64,000 bases of DNA from Bradyrhizobium algeriense. GTDB lineage: Bacteria; Pseudomonadota; Alphaproteobacteria; Rhizobiales; Xanthobacteraceae. The notes beneath the pieces were generated by a model. That model ran no database searches. It was not told where the DNA came from and saw only the letters and a list, made by a program, of their open reading frames with translations. The stretch is from the NCBI RefSeq assembly GCF_036924595.1, contig NZ_JAZHRV010000001.1:2728001-2792000 (forward strand), in the 5' to 3' direction. Each line of letters begins with the position of its first letter. Within the stretch, counting starts at the first letter, position 1. Position numbers and translations under genes: made by a program. Shown piece by piece: positions 28,709 through 37,134 of the stretch.

Positions 28709-29722
28709 TCAGGCCTGCAGCCTGATTTCGCTCATGACCTCGGCATCGACAGGTAGCGAGAAATGCTCGACGCGGTTGGCACGCGTGGTGTTGAGCAACA
28801 GCCGCGTGACGTCGGGCCGCGAATAATGCCCGGCCGGATCGGCGGCGTTCTTCGCTACCCCAATCATGCCGAGATCGATATCGGCATACAAAATGCCTTC
28901 CTGGTCGGGCGGCAGTTTCTCGGCCAGCGAACTGCCGTCCGGTCCGTAGATCACGGCGTGGCCGCCGCCGGTATGCAGGAAGGCGTGTTTCTCGGGGCTG
29001 TCGCAGAGCTCGTCGATCATCGCCTGCGAGACCACAGCGCAGGGGCCGAGGAAGAAGCACGACCCTTCGACCGCATAGACCTTGCTGGCGGCGTTGTTGA
29101 CCTCATGGCCGAGCGCATGCGCGAACGGATCGTACAGCGAAAAACTCGGCCAGGCGCCGACATGCACCTGTTCGTTCTGGGCGTACATCGCGTATTTCGA
29201 CAATGGCTGCAGATGCTCCCAGCAGCACAGCGCGCCGAGCCGTCCGACGTCGGCGCGATCGTGGACCGCGAGGTCGCTGCCGTCGCCTTCGCCGAACACG
29301 GTGCGTTCGGCATGGGTAGGACGCAGCTTTCGGCGCTTGGCGATGGTCTCGCCGTCGGGGCCGATCAGCCATTGCGCGATATAGAGACTGCCGCCGTCGC
29401 GCTCGGATAGTCCGAGCACCGCGGTCAGCTTGGCGCGCTTCACGGCGTTGCGGATTTTTTCCGCCTGCGGGCTGTTGAAGGCGAGAGAATTGTCGAAGTA
29501 GCGCTGCACAAAGCCGCGGCCGATCGCCCAGGCGGGCGCGCCGAGCCAGATCTGCCACGGATATCCGGGAATGAAGGTCTCGGGAAACGCGATCAGCTTG
29601 GCGCCTTGCGCGGCAGCTTCCTCGATCAGCGTAATGGTCTTGTCGACGGTGGCATCGAGATCGAGAAAAACCGGCGCCGCCTGAACCACCGCCACCTTGT
29701 ATTTCTGATGAACCAGACCCAT
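28709..29722 (-). CDS. Nitrilase
   Basis: A 337-aa carbon-nitrogen hydrolase that turns nitriles into carboxylic acids and ammonia. The catalytic triad is visible as Glu48 in AFPETFIPGYPW, Lys132 in RRKLRPTHAER and Cys167 in GALCCWEHLQPL. The FxxTFIPGYPxxxW and CWEH patterns set it apart from amidases. ATG 29722 has AGGA 7 bases upstream; a longer frame to 29779 lacks support. It is the first gene of a two-gene operon with the aldoxime dehydratase and lies 158 bases downstream of an AraC-type regulator on the same strand. Confidence 0.93.
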   Translation of the reverse strand: MGLVHQKYKVAVVQAAPVFLDLDATVDKTITLIEEAAAQGAKLIAFPETFIPGYPWQIWLGAPAWAIGRGFVQRYFDNSLAFNSPQAEKIRNAVKRAKLTAVLGLSERDGGSLYIAQWLIGPDGETIAKRRKLRPTHAERTVFGEGDGSDLAVHDRADVGRLGALCCWEHLQPLSKYAMYAQNEQVHVGAWPSFSLYDPFAHALGHEVNNAASKVYAVEGSCFFLGPCAVVSQAMIDELCDSPEKHAFLHTGGGHAVIYGPDGSSLAEKLPPDQEGILYADIDLGMIGVAKNAADPAGHYSRPDVTRLLLNTTRANRVEHFSLPVDAEVMSEIRLQA

Positions 29723-29880
29723 CGCACCATCCTTTCGCATTCGCGACCGATATTCGCTGGGTCGCAAGCCTACAGCCATGGCGACGCACGCCGCTTGTCC
29801 GCAGCGGCACGAAAACTTGTCTTAACCGGCAGATGGACGCCGGATGGCTGTGGCGTGGCAGGAAGGAGGATGCGGCGCGG

Positions 29881-30834
29881 TCAATGGCGCAGCTGCTCGC
29901 GCCATTCGCGCGGCGAGACGCCGAACCGCTGCTTGAAGGTGCGGCTGAAATGGGCGAGGTCGTTAAAGCCCCATGCGAAGGCGATCTCGCCGATGTGCCG
30001 GGCCTGATACGCAGGATCGGCGAGGTCGCGCTTGCAGCGCTCCAGCCGCTGCGTCTGCACGTAGCCGCGGAACGAGGTCTGTTCGGCGGCCATCAGATCG
30101 CTGGCGTAACGCGGCGAGATTCCTGTCGTCGCCGCGGCGCGCGGCAGCGATAGTTCGGGATCGGCGAGATGCGTCAGGATATGATTCTTGAGGCGATAGA
30201 GCAGCGCTGACCGGTGGACCGACTGGTCCGGCAGGCGCGCGTGCAGCCTGTCGGCAAGCGTCATCGCGAGCAGGTCGAGCGTCTGGTCGAGCAGGCGGCT
30301 TGCGGCCGCGGCATCGACCTGCTCGATCGTCCGGCTCACATTGCGCGCGAAATCATAGGTCAGCCGTTCGAGCGGACGATCGCCGGCGAACGTGGTCGCG
30401 GTCAAACCATCGAACGAGCCGACGCGCTGTTGCAGCAGCTTGCGCGGCATCTGGAAGATGGTCTGCGAAAAACTGTCGTCGAAGCGCAGCTCGTAGGGGC
30501 GGGTGGTGTCGTAAATGGCGAATTGTCCCGCGGAAACGATCGCCTCGCGGCCGTCCTGGAAGACGCCGTTCACGCCATTGTTGCCCAGCGCCATCAGCAC
30601 GTAATCTTCGCTGGCGCGGGCTATTCGCGACGGCGTACGGAATACCCGCTGGGCGGTGGAATCGACCTGCGTAAGCGCGACCGGTCCGATTCTGCATTGC
30701 GACACCGCGCCCCAGAACGCGCCGCGCATGTCCGATTTGCAGTCGAGGCCGACGAAGGTGTCGCAGACGATGTCCTGCCACACCGCGAGCCGGCGCTCCG
30801 GAAGGCACGAACTCGTGTCGAGCACGACAGCCAC
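29881..30834 (-). CDS. AraC-family transcription regulator
   Basis: A 317-aa regulator with an N-terminal AraC-binding-like domain (about 1-200: RLAVWQDIVCDTFVGLDCKSD, QFAIYDTTRPYELRFDDSFSQTIFQMPRKLL) and a C-terminal double helix-turn-helix (about 215-315: LSLPRAAATTGISPRYASDLMAAE, IGEIAFAWGFNDLAHFSRTFKQRFGVSPREWRE). I start it at GTG 30834, with GGGGG 6 bases upstream; the frame remains open to 30933. The family (FeaR/NitR-like) often activates amine or nitrile catabolism, so control of the downstream nitrilase operon is a fair inference. Confidence 0.9.
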   Translation of the reverse strand: MAVVLDTSSCLPERRLAVWQDIVCDTFVGLDCKSDMRGAFWGAVSQCRIGPVALTQVDSTAQRVFRTPSRIARASEDYVLMALGNNGVNGVFQDGREAIVSAGQFAIYDTTRPYELRFDDSFSQTIFQMPRKLLQQRVGSFDGLTATTFAGDRPLERLTYDFARNVSRTIEQVDAAAASRLLDQTLDLLAMTLADRLHARLPDQSVHRSALLYRLKNHILTHLADPELSLPRAAATTGISPRYASDLMAAEQTSFRGYVQTQRLERCKRDLADPAYQARHIGEIAFAWGFNDLAHFSRTFKQRFGVSPREWREQLRH

Positions 30835-31092
30835 GACGGACCCCCACGAACCATCCGGGTGTTGTTTAAAGCCTGCAGCGTTCAGAAATAAGCAATCCCC
30901 GTGCCCAGTCTGCGCCGGGTGCCCAGCCTTCACAATTGGTTAATAGTGATGTCCCTAAGCCGCTGGAATGATTGCCATTATTTAAGGCAGTATACGGACA
31001 ATCCGGGCTTGAATTTCATGCTGCGATGCACAATATAGTTGGTCTAGGGATTCGACGCCTCCTCGAGGGCTTCTCTCAGAGGAGTTTAAGAT

Positions 31093-31713
31093 ATGTACCT
31101 CACCCACATCGCGGCCGCGCTTGCCAATAGCAGCGTGCGCACGCTGAGCCAGCAGGAAGAATTGCCGCTGTTGCGCGATCACCTGCTGCGGCTCGACCGC
31201 ACCAGCCGCCGCGACCGTTTCCATGGCTTCATGGACGACAGCTTCATCGAGCGCTACGCCGAGAAATGCGCCAATGACGGCACGACCATCATCGCCTTCT
31301 TTGAAAACGGCGTGGTTCGGGGCGCAGCGGAGCTGCATCCGCCGGACCAATCACCGGATTCGCTGCCCGAGATCGCGTTCAGCGTCGAAGCGTCGGTGCG
31401 TCGGCGGGGCGTCGGCAGCATCCTGTTCCGCAAGCTGATCACGGTGGCGCGCGCCAAGGGCTACAAGAGCCTGCGGATCACCACCGGCGCGCAGAACGAG
31501 CCGATGCGGGCGCTCGCCAACAAGTTCGGCGCGCAACTGGTGTTCCGCCACGGCGAATCCACCGGCACCATCGACCTGACGAAACAGGATCACACAGAGC
31601 TTGCGACCACCTGGGCGGACAGCACGCTGAACGCCGTGCGCACGGTCGCGAATTTCAACCGCGCCTATTGGCGGATGCTGCTGCGGATGTATGGCTGGGG
31701 CCGCGCCGCCTGA
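31093..31713 (+). CDS. GNAT-family N-acetyltransferase
   Basis: A 206-aa protein with the GNAT fold: LRLDRTSRRDRFHGFMDDSFIERYAE, then AFSVEASVRRRGVGSILFRKLITVARAKGYKSLRI, where RRRGVGS is the acetyl-CoA pyrophosphate-binding loop. NEPMRALANKFGAQL follows. AGAGGAG stands 8 bases before the ATG. A perfect hairpin terminator follows. The acceptor is unknown; relatives of this length in rhizobia are uncharacterised. Confidence 0.88.
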   Translation: MYLTHIAAALANSSVRTLSQQEELPLLRDHLLRLDRTSRRDRFHGFMDDSFIERYAEKCANDGTTIIAFFENGVVRGAAELHPPDQSPDSLPEIAFSVEASVRRRGVGSILFRKLITVARAKGYKSLRITTGAQNEPMRALANKFGAQLVFRHGESTGTIDLTKQDHTELATTWADSTLNAVRTVANFNRAYWRMLLRMYGWGRAA

Positions 31714-31774
31714 GCGGCGCGTTCAATCAGGGCAATTCGCTGATGTTGGATCCAGCGAATTGCCCAGAACTTTT

Positions 31775-31815
31775 AGAGCCCGGTTCTGATTGAATCAGAA
31801 CCGGGCTCTGGTCTT
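31775..31815 (+). terminator. Rho-independent terminator
   Basis: AGAGCCCGGTTCTGATT (31775-31791) and AATCAGAACCGGGCTCT (31793-31809) form a perfect 17-bp stem with a 1-base centre, followed by GGTCTTTT. It closes the GNAT gene and probably also the convergent small gene at 31835-32137. Confidence 0.8.
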
Positions 31816-31834
31816 TTCAAAAACGCTATGGGCT

Positions 31835-32137
31835 TCAGGTACCGGTCCGCTTGTCGTTGCCGAATCGCCTGATGACACGGCGCTCGACCACGACGGCGCG
31901 CTGGGCGCCTTGCTCGCCCGCGATGATGCGGGTGGCCGATCGCGCTACCGCGCGGCCGGTCTTTTTCACTTCAGCCAGCACTTCCTCGTAGGGCAGGCCC
32001 ATCAGCGCGGCGGCGATTTCCGCCTGCTGCTGCTGATCGTCGGTGATCCCTACCGCGGCGAAGATTGCCTCCTCCAGCGTCGGCGGATCCCGCCGCACGC
32101 GCCGTGTGCCGTATTTCGTGTTCCAGTCTTCGCTCAT
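31835..32137 (-). CDS. Conserved hypothetical protein, 100 aa
   Basis: A soluble, charged protein: MSEDWNTKYGTRRVRRDPPT followed by LEEAIFAAVGITDDQQQQAEIAAALMGLPYEEV and a basic tail with TRIIAGEQGAQRAVVVERRVIRRF. The middle looks helical. GAGG stands before ATG 32137. No family name comes to mind; the coding signal (codon pattern, RBS, terminator at its 3' side) supports it. Confidence 0.72.
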   Translation of the reverse strand: MSEDWNTKYGTRRVRRDPPTLEEAIFAAVGITDDQQQQAEIAAALMGLPYEEVLAEVKKTGRAVARSATRIIAGEQGAQRAVVVERRVIRRFGNDKRTGT

Positions 32138-32225
32138 CGGGGCCTCGCAATCTGATTGCGGAGATACCTAGGTGCCCGCATGTTGCATTGCAATATCAAT
32201 TTCGCATGGCAATACAGCCATGCGT

Positions 32226-32525
32226 CTACAATCTCTCAAGTCTGGTAGCCTCATACAGTTCGATGCTGGTGGCCTGATCCGCGAGCGATTGCAGTGCGCG
32301 GACGAAATCGCGCGAGGCGGGGACCGCAAAATGGGCCAATAGAACGGCGCGATCGGCCCATTGCTCGAAAAACACCAGCCGCAGCGGATTCTCGCAGTCG
32401 ACATGGACGGCGTGGGAGATGCAGCCGGGCTCGGTGCGCGAGCGACGGACGTGTTTGAGACTCAATTTGCGCACCTCGTCAAAGCTGTCCGCGCGCGCGG
32501 TCACGCTGCCGGTCACCACGATCAT
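32226..32525 (-). CDS. Antibiotic biosynthesis monooxygenase (ABM/YgiN-like) domain protein
   Basis: A 99-aa ferredoxin-like-fold protein: MIVVTGSVTARADSFDEVRKLSLKHVRRSRTEPGCISHAVHVDCENPLRLVFFEQWADRAVLLAHFAVPAS is the complete ABM pattern, including the EPGCxxH and FFEQWxD elements. Members act as quinol or polyketide monooxygenases, or as heme-degrading proteins, and usually dimerise. GGGAGG precedes the ATG. The substrate is unknown. Confidence 0.87.
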   Translation of the reverse strand: MIVVTGSVTARADSFDEVRKLSLKHVRRSRTEPGCISHAVHVDCENPLRLVFFEQWADRAVLLAHFAVPASRDFVRALQSLADQATSIELYEATRLERL

Positions 32526-32552
32526 GTTGTCCTCCCGTTTTTGTCGCAGCTC

Positions 32553-33239
32553 TCACGGCGCGGAATCGCCGGCGGCGCTCAGGTCCAGCGGCTGCTGCGG
32601 CCAGCGCTTCAGCGCGGCATGTCCGGCATCGGTCAACACATAGATGCCGCGCTCGGCGCGATCGAACCAGCCATAGACGTTATGCAACAGGATTTTTCCG
32701 GCGTCGGGAATTTCGATTCGCAAATCCTTCACACGCCGCGGCCCGCCTGACAGCGCCGAGGCGCAGGCCAGCGCCTGCTGGCGATAGGCCGTCATGATCG
32801 GCGCGCGCGTCGAACCGCCCATGGCAGGATCGCCCTTGCGCTTCTGATGCTCGGCGACCAGCCGTGACCGCTTTTTTGGGTTGCGGCGAGGGGCTGCCGT
32901 CGCAGGCTGGACGATCACCTCGACATCGCCCGTGTTGGTGACCGCCAGCATGCCGAAGCCCAAGCGGCGGCAGAGATTGCGATAGCGGGCGTCGCTCTCG
33001 CGGCCCTTGCCGCGGGCCGATAATTTGGCCGCGAGCCAGACCTCGTCGGCAGCGCCCGCGCGATCCACCGCCTGCAGGATCAGTTCCAGGTTGAAGGAAA
33101 GCTTCAGTTCGCCGATCACCACGACCGGCGGATCGTCGCCGCTCAACGCCACCAGATCGCAGCCCCCGACCTCGCCCTTGACGGTGAAGCCGAGCTTTTC
33201 CAGGAAGCGTTTGACGGGAAGATAAAGCGCGGTTTCCAA
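32553..33239 (-). CDS. DUF2161-family protein (predicted PD-(D/E)XK-type fold)
   Basis: A 228-aa protein with METALYLPVKRFLEKLGFTVKGEVGGCDLVALSGDDPPVVVIGELKLSFNLELILQAVDRA. The pattern GCDLVAL...VIGELKL resembles the D-(E/Q)xK core of restriction-endonuclease-like folds, and this is the conserved start of DUF2161. The C-terminal third (about 150-220) looks like a winged-helix segment. TTG 33239 has GGAG upstream, an uncommon start. Function unknown; a nuclease or phosphodiesterase role is inferred from fold only. Confidence 0.8.
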   Translation of the reverse strand: METALYLPVKRFLEKLGFTVKGEVGGCDLVALSGDDPPVVVIGELKLSFNLELILQAVDRAGAADEVWLAAKLSARGKGRESDARYRNLCRRLGFGMLAVTNTGDVEVIVQPATAAPRRNPKKRSRLVAEHQKRKGDPAMGGSTRAPIMTAYRQQALACASALSGGPRRVKDLRIEIPDAGKILLHNVYGWFDRAERGIYVLTDAGHAALKRWPQQPLDLSAAGDSAP

Positions 33240-33371
33240 GATTTGCTCCGGCGGCGCGTGGGCCGCGACTCAACGTCCGGACTCTAGCCGAATTCCGGCA
33301 AAGCGTTTGATCGGGCAGCATCTCAGCGGCTAATCTGGGGCCGGGGACAAGGCCAACGGCAATTGAGGGAA

Positions 33372-33395
33372 CCCCGCGATCGATCGTTCGCGGGG
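33372..33395. repeat. Short perfect inverted repeat upstream of the first GrlR-like gene
   Basis: CCCCGCGA (33372-33379) and TCGCGGGG (33388-33395) around an 8-base centre TCGATCGT, 36 bases before the GTG start at 33431. It may be an operator or an attenuating hairpin. Confidence 0.4.
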
Positions 33396-33430
33396 CATAG
33401 ACCTTTGCCGATTTTCGGAGTGAGCAGGGC

Positions 33431-34129
33431 GTGCTGAAGGGGTTGTACAAATTCCGTTTCACGACGGAGCGCGGCGAAGGTTCCGGCGTGATGTTCGCCA
33501 CCGCGGGCGGCCGGCTCTATGGCGGCGATTCCGGCTCTTCCTTCGTCGGCCATTTTGTCGAGGCCGACGGCGTCGTCTCCGCCGAATGCGTGATGTCGCG
33601 CCACTACCACGATCCCGGATATGTCCCGATTATCGCGATGCATTTCACCGGCGTGCGCCGCGGGGAGGAAGTTCATTTCGAGGGCGGCAGCGCGGCCTTG
33701 CCGGGAGTCCGGTTCACGACCGTGCTGACCCCGATCAACGATTCCGACGCGCCGCCGCCCGGTGCGGTCGGCCCCGACGGGATCGGCAACGGGCTCTACT
33801 CCATCCACATCCGGATGCTCGACGGCATCGACGCCGGCAACACCGGTGTCATGATGCTGCATGACGGACGCATCAGGGGCGGCGATGCGTTCTTCGACTA
33901 TACCGGGGCCTACACGGCGGCGAGCGGGAGATGGAAGGGCGAACTCGTCAACCGCGAGCATACGGCGGCAAAGGGCGAGCGGCCGGTGTTTGGCGGCCAT
34001 GAGGTCGGCATCGGTTTTTCCGGCACCTACGACGCCGATGGCGCCGAAGGCGAAGCCACCGCGCTCGCCGGCAAGCGCAGCATCCGCTTCAAGGCGGTGC
34101 TGCGAAAGCTGGTGGAGATTGAAGGCTAA
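33431..34129 (+). CDS. GrlR-like protein with two tandem domains (paralog 1)
   Basis: A 232-aa protein with two copies of a GrlR-type domain. The first (1-115) has LKGLYKFRFTTERGEGSGVM, then GGRLYGGDSGSSFVGHF. The second (about 118-228) has NGLYSIHIRMLDGIDAGNTG, GRIRGGDAFFDYTGAY, GRWKGELVNREHT and GGHEVGIGFSGT. GrlR of enteropathogenic E. coli binds and inhibits the type III secretion activator GrlA. No GrlA or type III gene is in this window, so the role here is open. Start GTG. Two close paralogs lie at 41601 and 44684. Its stop overlaps the convergent SDR gene by 4 bases. Confidence 0.8.
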   Translation: MLKGLYKFRFTTERGEGSGVMFATAGGRLYGGDSGSSFVGHFVEADGVVSAECVMSRHYHDPGYVPIIAMHFTGVRRGEEVHFEGGSAALPGVRFTTVLTPINDSDAPPPGAVGPDGIGNGLYSIHIRMLDGIDAGNTGVMMLHDGRIRGGDAFFDYTGAYTAASGRWKGELVNREHTAAKGERPVFGGHEVGIGFSGTYDADGAEGEATALAGKRSIRFKAVLRKLVEIEG

Positions 34130-34806
34130 ACTCTCCCGTTCACCGGCAGCAGCGCGCCGGTGACGGCGCTGGCGGCGTCGCTGGCGAGGAACAGGATCAC
34201 GTCGGCCAATTCCTGCGGCGTCACCCATTTGGCGAAATCGGCTTTGGGCATGCTGGCGCGGTTGGCCGCGGTGTCGATGATCGACGGCAGCACGGCGTTG
34301 ACCGTGATCTTGCCCTTGAGTTCGGCGGCAAGCGCCTCGGTGAGGCGGTGCACGCCGGCCTTGGAGGCGGCGTAGGCGCCCATGCCACTGCCGGCCTGCA
34401 GCGCGCCCATCGCGCCGATATTGACGATGCGCCCGGCGCCCGACGCGATGAGATGCGGGATTGCCGCGCGCGATGCGTTCAGCGCGGTCATGACGTTGAG
34501 CGCGTACATCCGCTGCCACGTTTTGGGATCGCCGTCGGTGACTGTCTCGAATGCGAAGCCGCCGGCGATATTGATCAGCGCGTCGAGCTTGCCGAAATGC
34601 GCCGCAGCGGCCGCGATCGCCTTGCCGGCCTGGGCTGCATCGGTGAGGTCGACACCGCCGAGCTCGAACAGATCAGCCGTGGCCGGCACTTGCGTCGGCG
34701 CATGATCGACGCTTGCAATCCGGGCGCCCCGCGCCAGCGCTTCGTCCACCACCACCCGGCCGAGCCCACCCAGCGCGCCGGTCACGACAATGACTTTTCC
34801 GTCCAT
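34126..34806 (-). CDS. SDR-family oxidoreductase
   Basis: A 226-aa short-chain dehydrogenase: DGKVIVVTGALGGLGRVVVDEALARG (Rossmann GxxxGxG), LINIAGGFAFETV (NAG-like motif with IAGG), NIGAMGALQAGSGMGAYAASKAGVHRLTEAL (catalytic Tyr-x-x-x-Lys in YAASK), and a DVILFLASDAASAVTGALLPVNG end typical of FabG-like enzymes. GGAGG precedes the ATG. The substrate is unknown. Confidence 0.9.
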   Translation of the reverse strand: MDGKVIVVTGALGGLGRVVVDEALARGARIASVDHAPTQVPATADLFELGGVDLTDAAQAGKAIAAAAAHFGKLDALINIAGGFAFETVTDGDPKTWQRMYALNVMTALNASRAAIPHLIASGAGRIVNIGAMGALQAGSGMGAYAASKAGVHRLTEALAAELKGKITVNAVLPSIIDTAANRASMPKADFAKWVTPQELADVILFLASDAASAVTGALLPVNGRV

Positions 34807-35058
34807 GAAGGGCCTCCGGCTGCCGGGAAACGGGAGCGCACCATATCAGGAGTTTTTCACTGGGATGCGGCGAATTCTGCATTGGAACGATCTATCTCAC
34901 GCGCCCAAATTGCCGCGAGCCGCGCCCATCCGGAGGAAGCGAATTACGTGGGACTACGGGATGGGGCGGAATCGATAAAATTTGCCGGAGTTCTGTAAGC
35001 CGTTTTCAGAATCCGTTCGGTACAACCGGATACCAACAAAAAGGCAGGGGGATTTGTC

Positions 35059-35259
35059 ATGGGTTTGCCGGATCACGGTTTACCGCTTGTTCAGCTTAAG
35101 GAGCAGCGGCGCGACCTGGTCGTAGCGCTGCAGAATCGCAGCGGTCCGGTCTCGAGCTGGGAATTGATGCAGATCGCTGCGATCCAGCAGGCGATCTCAG
35201 CGTTCGAGGACGTCATCGCCGATCTCGATGCCGAAATGGAAATGGAAGCGGCGGCCTGA
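35059..35259 (+). CDS. Small conserved hypothetical protein, 66 aa
   Basis: MGLPDHGLPLVQLKEQRRDL, then VVALQNRSGPVSSWELMQIA, then an acidic helix AIQQAISAFEDVIADLDAEM and an EMEAAA tail. It looks like a two-helix soluble protein, with GCAGGGGG 8 bases before the ATG. Helices of this type suggest an oligomer or partner-binding protein. No family assigned. Confidence 0.68.
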   Translation: MGLPDHGLPLVQLKEQRRDLVVALQNRSGPVSSWELMQIAAIQQAISAFEDVIADLDAEMEMEAAA

Positions 35260-35344
35260 GCCGATATCGCGCTGCCCTCCGAACCGTCCAAGGTTTGGTT
35301 TGCGGCCTACTTTACGGTTTGCGTGCGCCGGATAGGATCGCGGC

Positions 35345-36040
35345 ATGCGCCGAGCTCTGGCTCTTCCACTCGTTCTTACCGCGCTCTACGTGCAGCAAGC
35401 GGCTATTGCGCATGCGCAGGCCTGTGTTGCCGATCAAAAAGGCGGCCTCGTGTGCGGCGAAGGGAAGGCCGCCATGCGTGTCGTCGCCGACACCACTTCT
35501 CCATCGAAGAATTACGCGTTCGCCTGGCGCAGCAAGCAGGGCCTGCCATCCGGCCGCGATCGGCCGCCAGCCGGCGTCGAAAATCTCCTGATCCGCATCG
35601 CTGACGGCGCCGTGCTCGCCAAGCTCGGTGGTGAGTATTGGGCGACCAGCGAAATGCGGGCGAACCGCTACGATTTGCTCGCGGTCTGGTCGCCGGATAG
35701 CCGGGCGGTCATCGAGGTCGCGAACAGCCGCTGGGACAGCGATTCCTTTGCCTATTATCGGATTGACGGTGCAACGGCGACCAGGCTCGATCTGCGCGCG
35801 CTGGTCGAGCCTGTCATGACGGCCAGGCTGCCGCCGCGAAATCGACAGGGAAATTCCTTTCGTGTGCGAGAGGATCTGCCGGTGACGCTCGATGCGCGCG
35901 GCCGCCTGCGCTTTACCGCGATGCTCTATGTGCCCAAGGGCGAAACCAGCAACGACTATAAAGTGCAGGTCAATATCAGGACGACAGGCGACAAGCCGTC
36001 CGCGCTGGTCGTGTCGGTGCGGCGGGTGAAGTCGGATTAG
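35345..36040 (+). CDS. Secreted conserved hypothetical protein, 231 aa
   Basis: A signal peptide ends at AIAHAQ (residue 25). The mature protein carries CVADQKGGLVCGEGKAAMRVVADTTSPSKNYAFAWR, GVENLLIRIADGAVLAKLGGEYWATSEMRANRYDLLAVWSPDSRAVIEVANSRWDS and a beta-rich end. The WSPDSRAVIEV element recalls beta-propeller or protein-turn repeats, but there are too few for a propeller. Function unknown; periplasmic location likely. Confidence 0.75.
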   Translation: MRRALALPLVLTALYVQQAAIAHAQACVADQKGGLVCGEGKAAMRVVADTTSPSKNYAFAWRSKQGLPSGRDRPPAGVENLLIRIADGAVLAKLGGEYWATSEMRANRYDLLAVWSPDSRAVIEVANSRWDSDSFAYYRIDGATATRLDLRALVEPVMTARLPPRNRQGNSFRVREDLPVTLDARGRLRFTAMLYVPKGETSNDYKVQVNIRTTGDKPSALVVSVRRVKSD

Positions 36041-36054
36041 GTCAGTCTTGTGGA

Positions 36055-36810
36055 TCAGCCTTGCAGGTAGCGCGCTTCGAGGCTGGCGCGCTCGGCGATA
36101 CCGAGCCCGAGGCCATCGCGAAGATAGGTTTCGAGATCGCCGTAGTCGGCGTCGATGGCATCGAACGCGGCGGCAAGAAACGATTGCTGCACCGAGCCGA
36201 GCACCTGCTTGACCTCCTCGGGCAGGTCGATGCTTGAGTTGGGATCCCTGCGGTAGAAGCGATTGGTCAGGAGATAGTCTTCCGAGATGATGTCGTCGGC
36301 AACGCCGAGCGTATGCAGGATCAGCGCGCACGCAAAACCGGTGCGGTCCTTGCCGGCGGTGCAGTGGATCACCAGCGGCGCGCGATCTTCCAGCAGATGT
36401 GCAAACAGCGTGCGGAAGTGCTGCGTGTTTTTCTGCACATAGCTGCGGTAGGAGTCGCGCATCACCTCAACGGCGTGGTCCGTCGACAGCGGCGTGCCGG
36501 CGGCCGCGATGGCGCGCAGCGCCGCGACGACGGTGGGTTCGACCGGCAGCGAATGGACGGTGATTTCAGGCATGCCGCACAGGGCGGCAGCGCGTTCCTC
36601 GGTGCCGCGAAAGTCGAACGCGCTGCGGACGCCGAGCTCCCGCAGCACGGAGGCATCGTCGTCGGTGAGATGGCCGAGATGGTTGGAACGGAAGATCTGC
36701 CGCCAGCGCACGGTCCGGCCGTCGCTGGTGGGATAGCCGCCGAGATCGCGGAAATTGCTGGCGCCGGAGAGATTGAGATGGCGGGCGGGGGAGGCAGGGG
36801 ATTCTGACAT
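36055..36810 (-). CDS. Protein-tyrosine/dual-specificity phosphatase (Y_phosphatase3)
   Basis: A 251-aa enzyme with the P-loop HCTAGKDRTG (149-158; nucleophile Cys150, Arg156) and the N-terminal NFRDLGGYPTSDGRTVRWRQIFRSNHLGHLTDDD block of the bacterial LipA/MptpB-like family. The HCxxGKDRTG form, with Lys-Asp in the loop, is the mark of phosphatases that can act on phosphoinositides as well as phosphotyrosine. No signal peptide. Targets unknown. Confidence 0.9.
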   Translation of the reverse strand: MSESPASPARHLNLSGASNFRDLGGYPTSDGRTVRWRQIFRSNHLGHLTDDDASVLRELGVRSAFDFRGTEERAAALCGMPEITVHSLPVEPTVVAALRAIAAAGTPLSTDHAVEVMRDSYRSYVQKNTQHFRTLFAHLLEDRAPLVIHCTAGKDRTGFACALILHTLGVADDIISEDYLLTNRFYRRDPNSSIDLPEEVKQVLGSVQQSFLAAAFDAIDADYGDLETYLRDGLGLGIAERASLEARYLQG

Positions 36811-36838
36811 CGGCGGTTTGAACGATCTCGTGGCTTAC

Positions 36839-36940
36839 GGACAAACGACGGAGGGCACGCTGCTCGCCCCCGTCTCGTCTACACTGAAGCCGTCATGGGG
36901 CGAAACATCAATTGTCGGACGATTATGATTTTTGGCGCTT
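36839..36940 (+). pseudogene. Decayed partial copy of the 5' region of the MliC-like gene (39119-39224)
   Basis: The first 100 bases before and into the gene at 39188 reappear here: GGACAAACGACGGA, CCCGTCTCGTCTA, ACTGAA, GGGGCGAAA, AATTGTCG and ATGATTTTTGG/ACGATTTTTGG stand in the same order and spacing. The start codon is lost (ATG to ATC), and the similarity stops about 35 bases into the coding part. No downstream MliC sequence is present. Confidence 0.7.
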
Positions 36941-36984
36941 GGCGTTCGTGAAGGGGATAAGGAAGCGAAAACCCGAAAGCGAAG

Positions 36985-37008
36985 AAGCCGCCTACTGAGG
37001 CGGCCTCT
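36985..37008 (-). terminator. Terminator of the 40-aa gene
   Basis: GCCGCCT and AGGCGGC form a 7-bp GC-only stem around a 4-base loop. On the minus strand it is followed by TTCTTCGCTTT, directly after the stop of the small gene at 37012-37134. Confidence 0.65.
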
Positions 37009-37011
37009 GGG

Positions 37012-37134
37012 CTATTTCTGTGGCGGCGGCACCTTGACCGGGATATGTGGCGTGGTGCTAACCACCTTGGCGCTTCCGTCCGAAGCAAAACTCCTGAGTG
37101 TTTCCAGCACCAGGAAGAATTTCTCCGCAAGCAT
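37012..37134 (-). CDS. 40-aa small protein
   Basis: MLAEKFFLVLETLRSFASDG followed by SAKVVSTTPHIPVKVPPPQK. A near-ideal AGGAGG with a 7-base spacer precedes the ATG and a hairpin terminator follows the stop, so a complete mini-gene is visible. The product is an amphipathic N-terminal helix with an extended Pro/Val tail. Similar short proteins are frequent in rhizobia but have no known role. Confidence 0.65.
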   Translation of the reverse strand: MLAEKFFLVLETLRSFASDGSAKVVSTTPHIPVKVPPPQK

